Shown in pieces: positions 21,187 through 31,770 of a DNA stretch of 64,000 nt. The position numbers were made by a program, and so were the translations under genes. Source of the DNA: Cycas panzhihuaensis (lineage: Eukaryota > Cycadophyta). How positions within the stretch are numbered: position 1 is the first letter of the stretch; the number at the start of each line of letters is the position of its first letter. Below the pieces are notes generated by a model. The model did no database searches. It worked only from the letters and a program-made list of their open reading frames with translations, and had not been told where the DNA came from. The stretch lies in assembly GCA_023213395.1 (NCBI GenBank), contig CM041465.1, positions 248,317,741 through 248,381,740 on the forward strand. Reading direction: 5' to 3'.

Positions 21187-21727
21187 TGTGAAAATGGGCA
21201 TTAAGCCACATTAGTCCCAAGATCATAAGTAAAAAGCACAATATCACAAATGCATGAAGCATAAAACATAAAGAACACAAAGAGAAATAGGAGCAAGATA
21301 AAGATACCAGAAATGGGAGTTGGAATTAGTCCAACCACCAAAGAATGCTTCAGCTTGATTAGCAAACTGACAGAATAACAATCAGCTCCTCCTCTCAAGA
21401 TGAGCAACAATGAAGAGAGGCCTCTTTAAATAGAAGAAGATGAGAGGCCAAAGGCTATTGCATGATTGACAAGTGTCAATCATGCAATGCATGCTTGCAT
21501 GTAGGACAAGTGTCCATTGGGAGCTCATGTGAGCAAAAGTGCAAGGGGGTCATTTGACCCTTAAGTGACAACGTTATATCACTAGACATAAAGTGGGTGT
21601 GTACTTTATCACTTAAGTGATAAAGTTACACCTAAAGTACAAAAGTGCAAAAGTGCACACATAATACAAGAATAGAAAGTACATTAGCTTAACATTATAA
21701 ACATAAGGTAAACCATGAGGTTTAACA
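21187..21727 (-). repeat. 5' LTR of Copia-D (541 bp)
   Basis: Same length as the 3' LTR and differing at about eight positions by eye. Palindrome 2 is perfect at 21457-21488. Confidence 0.95.
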
Positions 21728-21732
21728 TAAAG
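21728..21732. repeat. Target site duplication of Copia-D, right
   Basis: TAAAG, identical to 14600-14604. Confidence 0.93.
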
Positions 21733-21739
21733 GTTAACA
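21733..21739 (-). repeat. 3' LTR of Copia-E, seven-base tip beyond Copia-D
   Basis: GTTAACA completes the LTR edge (reverse complement TGTTAAC) and abuts the polypurine tract complement. The LTR is continuous with 14081-14604 once Copia-D and one target copy are removed. Confidence 0.85.
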
Positions 21740-21747
21740 CCCCCTTT
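21740..21747 (-). promoter_or_regulatory. Polypurine tract of Copia-E
   Basis: CCCCCTTT on the plus strand, next to the split 3' LTR. Confidence 0.85.
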
Positions 21748-23482
21748 ACTATTTACAATGTTAAGTCGAACCCCTAGACCATCTCTAGATTTTACAATTT
21801 TTTCTCTACCAAGTGGCTTAGTAAAGATATCTGCTGTCTGCTGCTCTGTAGGTCTATAATGAAGGTTGATCTCATCGCTTTGCACATGCTCTCTGATGAA
21901 GTGATGACGAACCTCAATATGTTTGGACCTTTCATGAAAGATAGGATTCTTGGCCAACTTAAGCACACTTTGATTGTCGCAATAAATCCTGGTGGGGTGA
22001 TCCTACTCAAGTCCAAGCTCCCTAAGAATCTGTCATAGCCAGATAGCTTCACAAGTTGCACTGACTGCAGCTTTGTACTCTGCTTCGGTGAAGGACAAGG
22101 TAACATTGGGTTGCTTCTTGCAACTCCACGAAATAACTGTTGAACCAAGGGTAAAACAGTAACCCGAGGTTTATCTCCTGCTATCCTGGCAACCTGCCCA
22201 ATCAGAATCTGAGAACCCTACCAGAGTGAAGCTCTCATCATGTGCATAGTCAAGGCCATGCTGCAATGTGCCTTTGATGCATTTAAATGTGTTTGGCTAC
22301 ATTCCAATGCTTCTAATTGGGTTGAGACATGTATCTAGAACAAATCCCAACTGCAAATGAGATGTCAGGGCAAGTGTTGGTGAGATAGATGAGACTCCCA
22401 ATCAACTGTCGATAAAGAGTAGGATCTGTTGGTTCAGCTTCCTCATTGAGAGTAAGCTTTGTGCTATTCTCCATGGGTGTAGGCACTAGTTTGCAGTCAT
22501 GCATCCTGAACAACTACAAAATGTCCCAAGAATATTTAGCTTGGGAGATGAAGATATAGCCTAGTTGTTGCCATACCTCAAAGCCTAAGAAATAATGGAG
22601 AAGTCCAAGATCTGTCATCTCGAAACTCCTCTTTAAGTCATCCTGGAGAATCTATACCATCTTAGTGTCATTACCAGTGATCACTAAGTCATCAACATAC
22701 AAGACAATGAAAATGGCATGGTCTTTCCCAACTTTGATGTACAAATTAGGATCTGAAGTAGATCAATGAAACCCATGTCTCAAAAAGTAATCATCAATCT
22801 TTGAGTACCATGCTCTTAGAGCTTGTTTCAAACCATACAACGCCTTTTTTAGGCGACAAACTAAGTGCTCCTTGCCTTGTACTTAGTAACCAGGAGGTTG
22901 CTCCAAGTATACCTCCTTTTGAAGATCGCCATTGAGAAAGGCGCTCTTTACGTCCATTTGAAAAACCGGCCATTTGCATTGAGCTACTAAGGTCAAGATG
23001 AGTCTAATGGTGTTCATGTTAGCCACAGGTGTAAAAGTCTCCTCAAAATCTATGCCTTCCTTTTGTTTAAAGCCTTTTGCAACAAAGCGGGCCTTCTGGC
23101 GCGTAAGTGTACCATCAAAATGGAATTTGGTCTTGTAGACCCATTTGCAATTGATTTCCTGTTTGTGTTTAGGCAATTCAACCAAATCCCAAGTTCCATT
23201 CTTTTCAAGAGAATGGATTTCTTCATCCATGGCAGCCTTCCAATTTTTATTTTTAGAAGTCTCCTCAAAAGTGGAAGGCTCATCAACACATAGGACTTCA
23301 GCCATAAGTGCAAAATTGGTTTGCTGCCTGTATCTTGATGAACGTTTTCCTTCAACAATTTCGCTGTCCTGCACTGTTTGAGTATACCATTTGGGTAGCT
23401 TTTTTATTGATATAACTTGAACCTCAAGATCTTCTAGTCTAAGTGGTTGATCAACAAAAGATGTACTAGGATCAAGTGGCAC
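21748..23482 (-). pseudogene. Copia-E reverse transcriptase and RNase H
   Basis: The open segment 23482-22883 runs from the integrase tail into RT ([41 protein letters not shown]). TAG at about 22881 (CAA-GTA region) and further stops follow. YVDD is intact at 22688-22699. RNase H carries TNTCPDIS, HIEVRHHFIREH and DIFTKPLG, with a stop and a frameshift near 22280. Many stops are CAA/CAG-to-TAA/TAG or TGG-to-TAG. Confidence 0.88.
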
Positions 23483-24964
23483 TAATTCTGATGATGTGGA
23501 CGGGCCAGTTGGTGCAGATGATGTGCATGGAGTTGAAGATTGAGAGGGAAAGAAAACCTCAACATTTTTTTGCCTTTGTCAATAGGAGGTTGGATGGATG
23601 TTGTATCCAACTCCTTGTGATCTTCTTCAGCAAAGATTACATCTCTTGAGAGATGCATTTTCTTTCCAATGGGATCATATAACTTGTAGGCTTTGCTATG
23701 AATGGCATAACCTACAAATATGCATTTTAGACTATGTTTGTCTAACTTAGTTCTTTGCTGATCGGGCATGTGTATATAAACAGTGCATCCAAAAGTCCTC
23801 AAATGGATGACAGTTGGCTTTTTGCCAGACCATGCCTCATCTGGTGTGATGTCGGTGATTGTTGATGTTGGACTTCGATTTGCCACATAGGTAGTTGTGT
23901 GGAATGCCTCTGCCCAGTAAGCTCGAGTGAGTCCCTTTGCATGCATCATTGCTTTGGCTTTGTTAGCCAAAGTTCTATTCATCCTTTCAGAGACTCCATT
24001 TTGTTGAGGAGTATGAGGAATAGTAAGCTATCTTTGAATGTCGTTATCCTTGCAGAATTGGGTGAATTCCTTTGAAGTGAATTCACCTCCATTGTTTGTC
24101 CTTAGTATTTTGTTTGATTGACCAAACTCGTTCTCCACTTCAAGCTTGAATTCCTTAAACTTTCGAAATGCTTCAGGCTTATGTTTGATGAAGTAAACCT
24201 AAACTTTATGGGAGAAATCGTCAATGAAGGAGATGTAATACAAGGCTCCTCTAAAGGATGCGGTGGACATGGGTCCACACAAATCCGAATGTATCAACTA
24301 CAAAGGATACGATGCACGCTAAGCTTTGCCTTTAGGGAAAGGCAAGCGATGTTGTGTCCCCATTATGCATGCTTCACAAAGACATTATGAGCCATACATC
24401 TTTGAAGGCCCATGCACCATATTTTTGTTCACCATCTGCTTGAGATTGTTTAAGTTCAAGTGACCTAGACGTTGATACCAAAGTTGCATCTTGGACAAAG
24501 ATTGAGTAACAATGGAACCAAAGTAAGCAGAATCAAGTATTATGTTATTAGCATCCAATTTGTAGAGGCCATGATCCTCATATCCAATTTCTCACCGCTA
24601 TTTTTGTCACTTATTACACATTTCCCATTCTTAAACAGAATGCTCATCTGTTGCTTGTCCAATTTACTAACAGATAGCAAGCACTTCTCCATGGAAGGTA
24701 TGAAATAGGCATTGCCATTGGGAAATGTAGAGGAAGGATTGGAAGGAGAATGAAATGGGGCAATTGTGCGTATGCCAGAAATCTCAACAGATTCATTGTT
24801 GTTGAAGGTCACTGATTGACCTTTTCCTTCCTTGATGTCGTAAAGGAGTTCTTCACTCCCAGTCATGTGTTGAGTAGCCCTTGAGTCAATGATCCAAGTT
24901 TGATCAACCTTAGATGAATGATAAGCATAAAACAATTTGTCCTCATCTTCAAACTGATTAAAAT
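23483..24964 (-). pseudogene. Copia-E protease and integrase
   Basis: The protease active site reads DSRATQHM (D codon at 24885-24887): the Gly of the DSG catalytic triplet is Arg, so the enzyme would be dead even without stops. The GAG-pre-integrase region lies near 24480-24360. Integrase core pieces (SDLCGPM, then NGVSERMNRTL near 23990) are separated by TAG/TAA. Segment 23982-23540 is open through the conserved KPTVxHLRTFGC region, with a one-base shift near 23560. Confidence 0.86.
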
Positions 24965-25916
24965 GGCATTGATTGCCACCTCTAAAACCCCCCCTTCCTC
25001 TTTGACCTCCTTGATAGGCACCTCGATTTGGTCGAGGTGGTTGTTGTTGTTGTTGTTGATGAAACCGCTATTGTTGGAATTGCTAACGTGGCTACCGATG
25101 TGGCTGTTGCTACTGTTGTAGTGTGTGCTAAAGATCTGTTTGTTTCTTCCTACAATCAGAAGCTATGTGGCCAGCTTTGCCACAATAATGACAAACAACA
25201 TTGGTCTTTGAAGAACCAATGTTCATGTTCTCAAACTTCTTTAAAAGTGCAGGTTTGGGATTTTGCTTGGCCTTTGATTTGGCCGTGAATGCCCCTGAAG
25301 TAGATGGTTCGTCATCATCGTCCTTGAATCTGCTCCTCCTGAAGCAACAAGCTTTCGAGTTCATTGAAAGACATTCTTTTGAGTGAACCATCTCGAGTAG
25401 TGGAAGAAATAAAACCATTGTAGTCCTTAGGCAATGCTTTGACAATTGTAGTTATAAGCTCATCTTTGAAAGTAGGACTACCTAATATATTTAATTCATT
25501 ACATACCTCCTTGATGGAGGAAAGAAAAATTGACATAGACTTGACAAATTTTACAGAATACAACTTGGCTTTTACCATCAAAATGCGAGCTTCATCTTGC
25601 CTTTCATACAAGGATGACAAAATGTCCCATGCTTCCTTAGAAGTCTTTGCACACACAATATTCCGATCAACATGAACATCAATAATGATATGTAAAAATG
25701 CCAAAACAATTTCATCTTTAGCTTTCCAAGCACCAACACAAGCAACATCAAGATGAACAATTACACCATCATTTACAACAGGTACATGTTGAGGTACTCT
25801 TCCAGAAACATAAGCCCAAAATTCGTTCATTATCAAGAGATTTTGAGTAATCATTTTCTATTCTTGATAGTTGTCTTGTCCTATTAATCTACATTTAGCA
25901 TATTAATTGCAGCCAC
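24965..25916 (-). pseudogene. Copia-E gag pseudogene
   Basis: Aligns to Copia-D Gag from the first codon, but the start is GTG (complement at 25914-25916) where relatives have ATG. TAG replaces a Trp codon near 25858. The zinc knuckle CHYCGKAGHIASDC is intact at 25152-25193. A small deletion near 25320 shifts the frame between 25854-25315 and 25445-25128. Gag would not be made from this copy. Confidence 0.87.
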
Positions 25917-26223
25917 GTTGAAGTTGTAAGGCTTAAAGCTAGTAAATAACTTGGAAACTCAAAGCTTTCGTCGCTTAAGCTCCACCTTCTAACGAAACCA
26001 ACAGTTCTGATCTTATTAGAAGATCCAACAACTGAATAACATGATGAGGGGTGGAGGACTAGGCTAAAGAGTTGGTCCAACCCTAATCTATAAAGGAGAT
26101 CCAACAGTTGGCCAAGTTAAATCTAGGACAAGCCAGGTAAGGTTGATTTACATAGACGTGCCATGCTTTCCCTGGGATTCACAGCCCCAATAACACCCTT
26201 TTCGAACCTCCTTTCCCTCAAGC

Positions 26224-26291
26224 AACCTTAATTGTCGTGCACTGACCATATGGTCGGTTGGTCTCCTAGGGAATGAACCAAGCTTAAAGTT
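26224..26291 (-). promoter_or_regulatory. Leader stem-loop 2, Copia-E
   Basis: AACCTTAA (26224-26231) faces TTAAAGTT (26284-26291) with one mismatch. The palindrome is GACCATATGGTC (26244-26255), perfect although two CG pairs have become TA on both sides of the dyad. Hairpin 1 follows at 26298-26329. Confidence 0.55.
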
Positions 26292-28132
26292 ATTTCAGAG
26301 ACAAAGTTTGAACCTTTTTCGGGCATCTCCTACTTGATTTTAAAGTTCACTTGATAGAAGATTGAAGTGGACTTTAGAGTAGATTTTACTTGGATGATGT
26401 AGATGCTTGATCAATGTTTACAAATAAAGAGAGCATAAAAAAGAAGCAACCAAGTACATCAAAATGAACACTTTGAGTGTTTTAAAAGAGCACTTTATGG
26501 TGTGAAGTAGTGCTATCAAATCCAAGTAAAAGAGTGTTTGAATACAATGTGAAAAATGTAAACACTTTGAAGAAGGTGCTAAGTGCTTTAATGAAAATAA
26601 GCAAAGCCTTTGTGTTGAAGATGCAAGTGGGTTCCTTTTAATGCTGCAAATGAAGAGAGGAAAATCACTTACAAAATGAAGATGCTAAGCACCAAGTGTT
26701 GGGACTTTAAAGTAGTCCCAACAATCAACAAAATGAGTAATTTTATTAAGTAACAAATCTCCTTGAACCCTTTTTGAGACAAAGGGAACTAGGTCACCAT
26801 GCAAGGTGCCTTAAAAAAAGTGTTGATATAGTGATAAGGATCACTTTAACAAGATTACAACACTTAAAAGTCACTCATTTCAATGCCTTTTAACACTTGC
26901 AAACATGAAATAAGTGTTAAATAAGGCTTAAAGTGCCAAAAAACAAAGGCTGAAATTCAACTTTTTTGTAACTTTGAGCAACAAGAACACCATGTAGGGA
27001 GCCTTGATTGAAGAGTTTAATCAAGTAATTTTAATCTCCAAAGATGAGTAAATGATTTAGCATTAGTGATTTGATGAGATCACTAAGTACAACGAAGATT
27101 TTTAACCCGAAAAAGTGAGAAAAAGTTGACTTTTTCCTTAAGAGAATTAAGCCAAAAAATCTTAAATGGCTAAAAGATGGCTTAATGGAGCAAAAAAAAA
27201 TATCACTTTTCAATGTGAAAAACACTTGAAAAAACTTGATTTAGTCCCTATTGTCACAAAAGTGAAGCTAATGTAGTCACCAAACTAAAAAATCACTGAA
27301 GAGTATTAATTTTGACTTTAAAAAGGTGATTTTCAATGATTAAGAGGGTGACTAAATATAAACTTTAGAAAAAATAAAGCTTACCAATGTGAGAATATTC
27401 ATTAGAATATTCTTAAAGTTATAAGCCAAAGTTTGAAATGATAAAGTTTTTTCAAAATTTTTCAAAAAAAACAAAGGTCGAAAAATAACGGGGGCGCGGG
27501 CGTAGTCCAAATTTACTCAGTTGGATAGATCTCAACAGAGACTCAACAAATCAAGACCAAATTTGGAGGGCAGGGTCATGATCCTCAGACGGAGTCAAGA
27601 ATCGAAATTTTGTGTGTTTTCACTCACTATGGAGCAAGAACGGACTGCGCGAAGGAATTTGATGGTCGCACGGCCGTAAACTATGTACGGGGTTGCAAAC
27701 GGAGATCCGCTCTTTGTGAGTGAGGAAGAAATGTTTAACTCCTATGCACCAGGGCATACGTAGGTATAGAAAGCGTCAAACAAAACACAAGACTGAGAAG
27801 ATTTTCCATTGCAGGGAGTGGATTTTAACATAAAGCAGACACAATGTGATTAGAAACAACAGAAAACTTAGTCTCAGTAAATAGATTTGAGACGAGGTGA
27901 GTTCTACAGGCCTCACATGAACAGAATCTCCCTGATTTTTACAAGTCTGTGATAAAGTACTCTAAAAAAATAAACATTGTTTATTTTTTAAAGAAATCTT
28001 TGTTCTCAGAAACAAATTAATGCTGCACCTTGATAAAAAATCTGAGAAAAATTCAGATCTGAGAAATATGTTTTCTCTAGCCTCTAGCACTGCTCCAAGA
28101 AGCTTGATCTACACATGTAAGTCTAAAACATG

Positions 28133-28171
28133 CCTTGGATCGCCTTCGAAGAGCGAAGGTCGTCACCAAGG
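28133..28171 (-). promoter_or_regulatory. Primer-site-proximal hairpin, Copia-E
   Basis: CCTTGG (28133-28138) pairs with CCAAGG (28166-28171), and CCTTCG (28143-28148) with CGAAGG (28154-28159) around a five-base loop. It lies about 70 bases downstream of the primer site. Copia-F has the same inner stem. Confidence 0.6.
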
Positions 28172-28241
28172 AGTAATAGAACCTACTTTGAATCTCCCTT
28201 AAGCAAAACAAAATCAGAACAGAGAGAACTAGTCTCCTCTA

Positions 28242-28253
28242 GCTCTGATACCA
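28242..28253 (-). promoter_or_regulatory. Primer binding site of Copia-E
   Basis: The complement is a perfect TGGTATCAGAGC, two bases from the 5' LTR. Confidence 0.93.
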
Positions 28254-28255
28254 AA

Positions 28256-28785
28256 TATAGAAATGGCCAAAAGGCCTTAAAAACCCAAGATCTAGGAGTT
28301 ATATTCACTCTAGTTCTAGAAAACAGATAATCTAGACTAACAATGAAAGTATGAGATCAAACATAAGAGAAAGAGCAAAATGATACCAAATATGAGGAGT
28401 TGGAATTGGTCCAACCTCCAAATGAATAGCAGTTTGATTAGCAAACTGGGAGCATAACAATACAGCTCCAACTCTATATAAGAATAATGAGAAGAGGTCT
28501 CAATATATAGAGTGACAGGAGAGACCTAAGGCATTGGATGTTTGACAAGTGTCAAACATCTAATGTACATGCCTTGCATGTAGGACATGTGTCCTTTTGG
28601 GCTCTCAAGTGAGCAAAAGTGCATGGGGATCCATTGACCCTTAAGTGACAATGTTGTGTCACTAGGAAAGAATGTGGGTGTGCACTTTATCACTTAAGTG
28701 ATAAGTCACCCCTAAAGTACAAAAGTACAAATAATACATGAAAAATAAAGTGCATAGGCTTAACATGTAAACATAAGGTATAATA
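28256..28785 (-). repeat. 5' LTR of Copia-E (530 bp)
   Basis: Aligns to 14081-14604. Both outer dinucleotides have decayed: TATAGAAA where the 3' LTR has TGTAGAAA, and ...ATAATA where CA is expected. Palindrome 2 at 28534-28563 has one changed base. The internal primer-site-like sequence is at 28381-28393. Confidence 0.9.
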
Positions 28786-28790
28786 GCTTG
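28786..28790. repeat. Target site of Copia-E, right copy
   Basis: GCTTG, partner of GCTTC at 14076-14080 with one mismatch. Confidence 0.65.
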
Positions 28791-29329
28791 AAGATCTTTT
28801 AATCAACTTGAACATTATGGCTCCCATCAACATGCTTAATTTATGCATTATTAAATTGAATAGATAAGATACCTATCAAGAATGGAAGAGACAAACATAA
28901 AAACTGTTAATCATGAATGAATTTTGGGGATTTATTTCTAAGAAAAATCTCAAACCTATACTTGTGGAGAGCCCAATTGATAAAAATGTACTTGTTTAGA
29001 CTAATCTAGTTTTAGTTGTTGCTTGGGAGGCTAAGGATGAGATTGCCTTAGCATTTTTGCATATCCTTGTTGATGTGAATGTAGACCAAAATATTGCATG
29101 TGTTAAAACATCAAAAGAAGCTTGGGATACTTTGTCTTCAGTGTATGAAAGGCGAGATGATGCTTGCATCATGATGATCAAAACAAAATTATATTCTTTA
29201 AATTTTGTAAAGCCCATGTCAACATTCTTACCTGTTATCAAAGAGATTTGTAATGAGTTAAATACTCTAGTAAACTAGCTTCTAGAAATGAACTTGTAAC
29301 TTCAACTTTGCATGCTTTGCCAAAAGAAT

Positions 29330-29334
29330 ATAAT
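29330..29334. repeat. Target duplication of solo LTR M, left
   Basis: ATAAT, identical to 29675-29679. Confidence 0.85.
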
Positions 29335-29674
29335 TGATGAGTATAGTCCTAGTCTTATTTTCTAAGTAACATTGTAAAAAGGTACTTAGGGTACTTAATT
29401 ATACATAACATCGTAAAAGTTACTTAGGGTACCTAATTATTAATTAGGTACAGGTGACACGTGTCCCACATACAAACTAACTTGAGTTTGTATAAATATG
29501 TACAACTTTCAAAGGAATCAATGAGAAAAAGAAAGTAAATACATTCTTTCTTACCCTCTCCTCCGGCTTTATTCAGGTCCTACCTTCTTGAGAACACTTT
29601 GAGGCCTGAAGAATCTTCTTCTCTTGTGTACATTTTGTGCCTAAAGCAAGGAGGGCTAACCAAAAACCATATCA
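29335..29674. repeat. Solo LTR M (340 bp) in Copia-C gag
   Basis: TGATGAGTATAG to ACCATATCA, with TG and CA ends, flanked by a perfect 5-bp duplication ATAAT. Removing it and one ATAAT restores continuous Gag homology. TATAAATA at 29491-29498 suggests a promoter if read on the plus strand. The sequence is unrelated to the 540-bp LTR family. A solo LTR arises by recombination between the two LTRs of a full element. Confidence 0.85.
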
Positions 29675-29679
29675 ATAAT
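29675..29679. repeat. Target duplication of solo LTR M, right
   Basis: ATAAT, identical to 29330-29334. Confidence 0.85.
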
Positions 29680-30115
29680 GGATTCATCTCATCAATTACT
29701 AGAGGCAACACATTGGCTACTATGACTTTCAATCAGCTTGAGAGTCTCCTTCTTCAAGAAAAACAAATTTACTTGTAGCAAGAAGAACCATCAACTTCAT
29801 GAGCATTCACGGCCAAGTTCAAGGCCAAATAGAGTCCCAAATAATCACTTCAAAAAAAGTTTGGGAACATGAACATTGGCACATCTAAAGCCAATGTAAT
29901 ATGTCATTATTATGGCAAGGTAGGCCACATAGCTCCTGAATGGAGAAAGAAGCAATCAGATTTGCAACAACAGCAGCAATTCCAATAGTGATGTCAACAG
30001 CAACGACAGCAGTAGCCTTGTCAGCAACAATTGCAATAGCAGCAACAACAACAACCCCTTAGACTAAATCAAAGTGTCTTTTGAGGAGATCAAAGAGGGA
30101 AGGGGCGCTTCAGAG

Positions 30116-31770
30116 GTGGCAATCAATGCCACATAAATCAATTTTCGGATAAAGATAAAATGTTTTGTGCTTATCACAACTCTCAAAGTGATAACACTTG
30201 GATAATTGATTCAGGGGCATCTCAGCATATGACTAGCAATGAAGAATTACTTTACAACATCAAAGAAGAGCGCAATCTATTACATTTGGTAACAATGAAT
30301 CTATTAAGATTTCTAGCATAGGCAAAATTGCCTCATTTCATTCACCTAACAACCCTACTTCCACATTTCCCATTGGAGATGCCCACTTAATACCCTTAAT
30401 GGAGAAGAGCCTCTTATCTGTTAGTCAGTTAAACAAACAACAGATAGTATTTTATTTAAAGGTGGAAAATGCACAATTAGTGACAAGAATAATCAAATAA
30501 TAGCTATTGGTTATGAAGACTATGGACTTTATAAACTGGATGCATCAAACATTACACTTGATACTGCCTACTCTATCACTCAATCTTTGTCAAAAGGTCC
30601 AACTCTAGCATAATAGACTAAGTCACTTAAGCCTAGAAAATATCAAGTTGAAAAACATGGTGTATGGGCTTCAAAGATATTTGGATCAAAGTGTCTTTGT
30701 GAAACATGTATTATGGGGACTCAACCTACACAACTTTTTCCTAAAGGCAATTCATGGCATGCATCGCAACCCTTGTAACTAATCCATACAGATTTATGTA
30801 GACCCATGTCCACAGCATCCATTGGAGGTGCTTTGTATTATATCACCTTCATTGATGAATTTTCACATAAAGTTTGGGTGTACTTCATCAAGCAAAAATC
30901 AGAGGCATTTGAAAACTTTATGGAATTCAAATTGGAGGTGGAAAATGAATCTAGATACTCAATCAAAATCTTGAGATCAAATAATGGAGATGAATTTACC
31001 TCAAGGGAATTCAATCAATTCTGCAAGGATCATGGAATCAGGTAACAACTCACTACTCCTCATACACCTCAACAGAATGAAGTTTCTAAGTGTATGAATA
31101 GAACTTTCGCCGATAGAGCCAAAACAATGCATGCAAAGGGGCTACCTCATTCCTATTGAGCAGAAGCATTCCACATAGTAGCCTATGTGGCAAATAGGAG
31201 TCCAACTTCAATAGTCATCGACATCACACCAGAGGAGGTTTGGTCTAACAGAAAGCCAACTGTTAGCCATTTTAGAAGTTTTAGGTGTACTACTTATATG
31301 CACATTCCCAATCAGCAAAGAACCAAGTTAGATAAGAATAGTCTTAAATGTATTTTTGTTGGTTATGCTATTCATAGCAAAGCATATAGGATATATGATC
31401 CCAATGCTAAGAAAATGCATGTATCTAGAGATGTGATCTTCGCTGAAGATAATGAGGATTTGGAATCTGCATCCATCTAATCTCCTACTAAAAAAGGCAA
31501 GCAGATTGTTGAGGATTTCCTTCCCTCACAATCCTCTACACCATGCACATCATCTGCACATGTTGTTCCTTCATCTACTTCTACTCCATCTACTTCAAAT
31601 TCAACTCCACTTGATTCTAGTACTTCCTTTGATCAGTCATTATAGCTAGAGGATCTTGAGGTTCAAGTTACATCTATCAAGAAACCACCTAAATGGTATA
31701 AACAGATGATGAAAAACAACCAAGTCATAGAAGGAAAACATCCATCCAAGATGAGGTAGCAAACAAACTA
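30116..31770 (+). pseudogene. Copia-C protease and integrase
   Basis: Protease DSGASQHMTS is intact (D at 30208) but followed by frameshifts near 30270 and 30450. The integrase core is open at 30806-31045 (FIDEFSHKVWVYFIKQ), and its second acidic position reads RSNNGDEF where relatives have RTDNG or RIDNG, so the catalytic D is N. NRSPTS, KPTVSHFRSF and the C-terminal LKCIFVGYAIHSKAY segment are open at 31187-31480. CAA-to-TAA and TGG-to-TGA stops are common. Confidence 0.86.

Larger units (their letters stand above)
14605..21727 (-). mobile_element. Copia-D, youngest layer of nest 1 (7123 bp)
   Basis: Complete minus-strand copia element with two 541-bp LTRs that differ at about eight positions by eye (about 1.5%), a perfect 5-bp target duplication, a perfect primer site, a leader, gag-pol and a polypurine tract. 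It sits in the 3' LTR of Copia-E. Gag is open, but pol carries several frameshifts, so the copy is non-autonomous despite its youth. Confidence 0.95.
25917..28241 (-). other. Copia-E leader (2.3 kb)
   Basis: Conserved block 25920-26340, then a long AT-rich tract to about 27470, then a more GC-balanced part (27480-28240) next to the primer site. ORFs are short and not shared. Confidence 0.78.
14081..28785 (-). mobile_element. Copia-E, middle layer of nest 1
   Basis: Minus-strand copia element with 5' LTR 28256-28785, primer site 28242-28253, leader, gag-pol and 3' LTR at the low-coordinate end. The 3' LTR is split by Copia-D at 14605-21727. Without D it is about 7.58 kb. LTRs differ at about 4-5% by eye, between the values for C and D. 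It inserted in the Copia-C leader about 30 bases upstream of C gag. Confidence 0.92.
28817..30115 (+). pseudogene. Copia-C gag pseudogene, split by solo LTR
   Basis: The ATG at 28817 opens MAPINMLN, matching the relatives. TAA stops follow within 25 codons. The Gag domain continues (MNEFWGF, VDVNVDQNIA, AWDTLSSVYERRDDA) to LPKEYN at 29332, is interrupted by the solo LTR, and resumes with NGFISSIT at 29678. The zinc knuckle at 29902-29943 has lost two ligands (second Cys to Tyr, last Cys to Trp). Confidence 0.86.
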
